From Winslowiella iniecta (GTDB taxonomy: Bacteria; Pseudomonadota; Gammaproteobacteria; Enterobacterales; Enterobacteriaceae): DNA of 64,000 nt. Below are positions 63,885-64,000 of the stretch, one piece after another (the first letter of the stretch is position 1; the number at the start of each line of letters is the position of its first letter). Both the position numbers and the translations under genes were made by a program. The notes under the pieces are model-generated. The model was not told the DNA's origin and made no database searches. It saw only the letters and a program-made list of their open reading frames with translations. The stretch is taken from contig NZ_JRXE01000001.1 of the NCBI RefSeq assembly GCF_001267535.1, forward strand, positions 64,568-128,567. The letters are read 5' to 3'.

Positions 63885-64000
63885 ATGTTGGCTGTGGTTC
63901 AATCGCGACACACTCTCTGCCGCTGGTTGCTGATTTCTATGCTGCTATGCGGTTTTTCTGGTGCGGCGCTGGCGGTCAGTCTGCCTGCCGCAGCGGTTGC
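63885..64000 (+). CDS. ybiO: Start of the mechanosensitive channel gene ybiO (partial)
   Basis: ATG at 63885 with AGGAG 7 nt upstream opens a frame that runs off the window after 38 codons: MLAVVQSRHTLCRWLLISML then a hydrophobic, signal-like stretch ending AALAVSLPAAAV. The E. coli gene in this position is ybiO (large MscS-type channel), whose signal ends in the similar AHAVSIPG. The identification rests on synteny and this short similarity. An extended -10-like TATACTTG lies at 63837-63844. Confidence 0.6.
   Translation, partial: MLAVVQSRHTLCRWLLISMLLCGFSGAALAVSLPAAAV

Overview
The window is a continuous piece of an enterobacterial chromosome. Almost every gene has a clear counterpart in the E. 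coli K-12 interval from cydDC to ybiO, in nearly the same relative order: cydDC-aat-infA-clpAS-cspD, poxB-ltaE, artPIQM-artJ, potFGHI, ybjN-rimK-nfsA-ybjC-grxA, ybjG, dacC, gsi-iaaA, moeAB, ybiT, ybiR-mntR-mntS, opgE, ompX, rhtA, dps, glnHPQ. Several E. coli neighbours are absent (macAB, hcp-hcr, aqpZ, rlmC, the serW tRNA), and protein divergence is moderate. This suggests a plant- or environment-associated Enterobacterales, most likely Erwiniaceae (Erwinia/Pantoea-like); the genus is an inference. I saw no insertion sequence, prophage, CRISPR array, rRNA or tRNA.

Layout. 1-6.7 kb: cytochrome bd assembly transporter (cydD end, cydC), N-end-rule transferase aat, infA, and the ClpA/ClpS protease machinery beside cspD. 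6.7-14.3 kb: OLD-family nuclease ybjD, lysine exporter lysO, poxB, ltaE, amiD, ybjQ, ybjP. 14.3-23.1 kb: two amine/amino-acid ABC systems, arginine (artPIQM plus artJ) and putrescine (potFGHI), with ybjO between them. 23.4-29.7 kb: ybjN, a broken rimK, nfsA, ybjC, grxA, ybjM, ybjL, the sigma-E sRNA RybB and ybjG. 30-36.3 kb: serine transporter sdaC, dacC, a HAD phosphatase, a nonsense-mutated yliI, a DUF3313 lipoprotein and a small internally repeated protein. 36.3-46.2 kb: a TIM-barrel isomerase, the glutathione importer operon iaaA-gsiABCD, and moeA-moeB. 46.2-54.1 kb: ABC-F protein ybiT, an inositol-type sugar symporter and a three-gene EmrAB/NodT-like efflux operon. 54.2-64 kb: ybiR-mntR facing a small-protein mntS locus, then opgE, ompX, rhtA, dps, ybiI, glnHPQ and the start of ybiO.

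The most interesting locus is 55.88-56.20 kb. Two tandem MntR-type operators overlap an extended -10 promoter. Downstream lie two consecutive tiny ORFs, each with a strong ribosome-binding site: a clear MntS homologue (36 aa) preceded by a 25-aa peptide that looks like a shortened MntS paralogue. Two genes are freshly broken: rimK has an out-of-frame internal deletion of about 263 nt, and yliI has one in-frame amber codon. Many gene ends carry members of a GGGCGGC/GCCGCCC hairpin family. In two ABC operons (potF-potG, glnH-glnP) such a hairpin sits directly after the binding-protein gene, as expected for setting excess binding protein. Regulatory sequence recognised by eye includes a sigma-54/NtrC promoter at glnH, a sigma-E promoter at rybB, ArgR-type boxes at artP, artJ and potF, CRP-type sites, and Pho-box-like repeats between rybB and ybjG.
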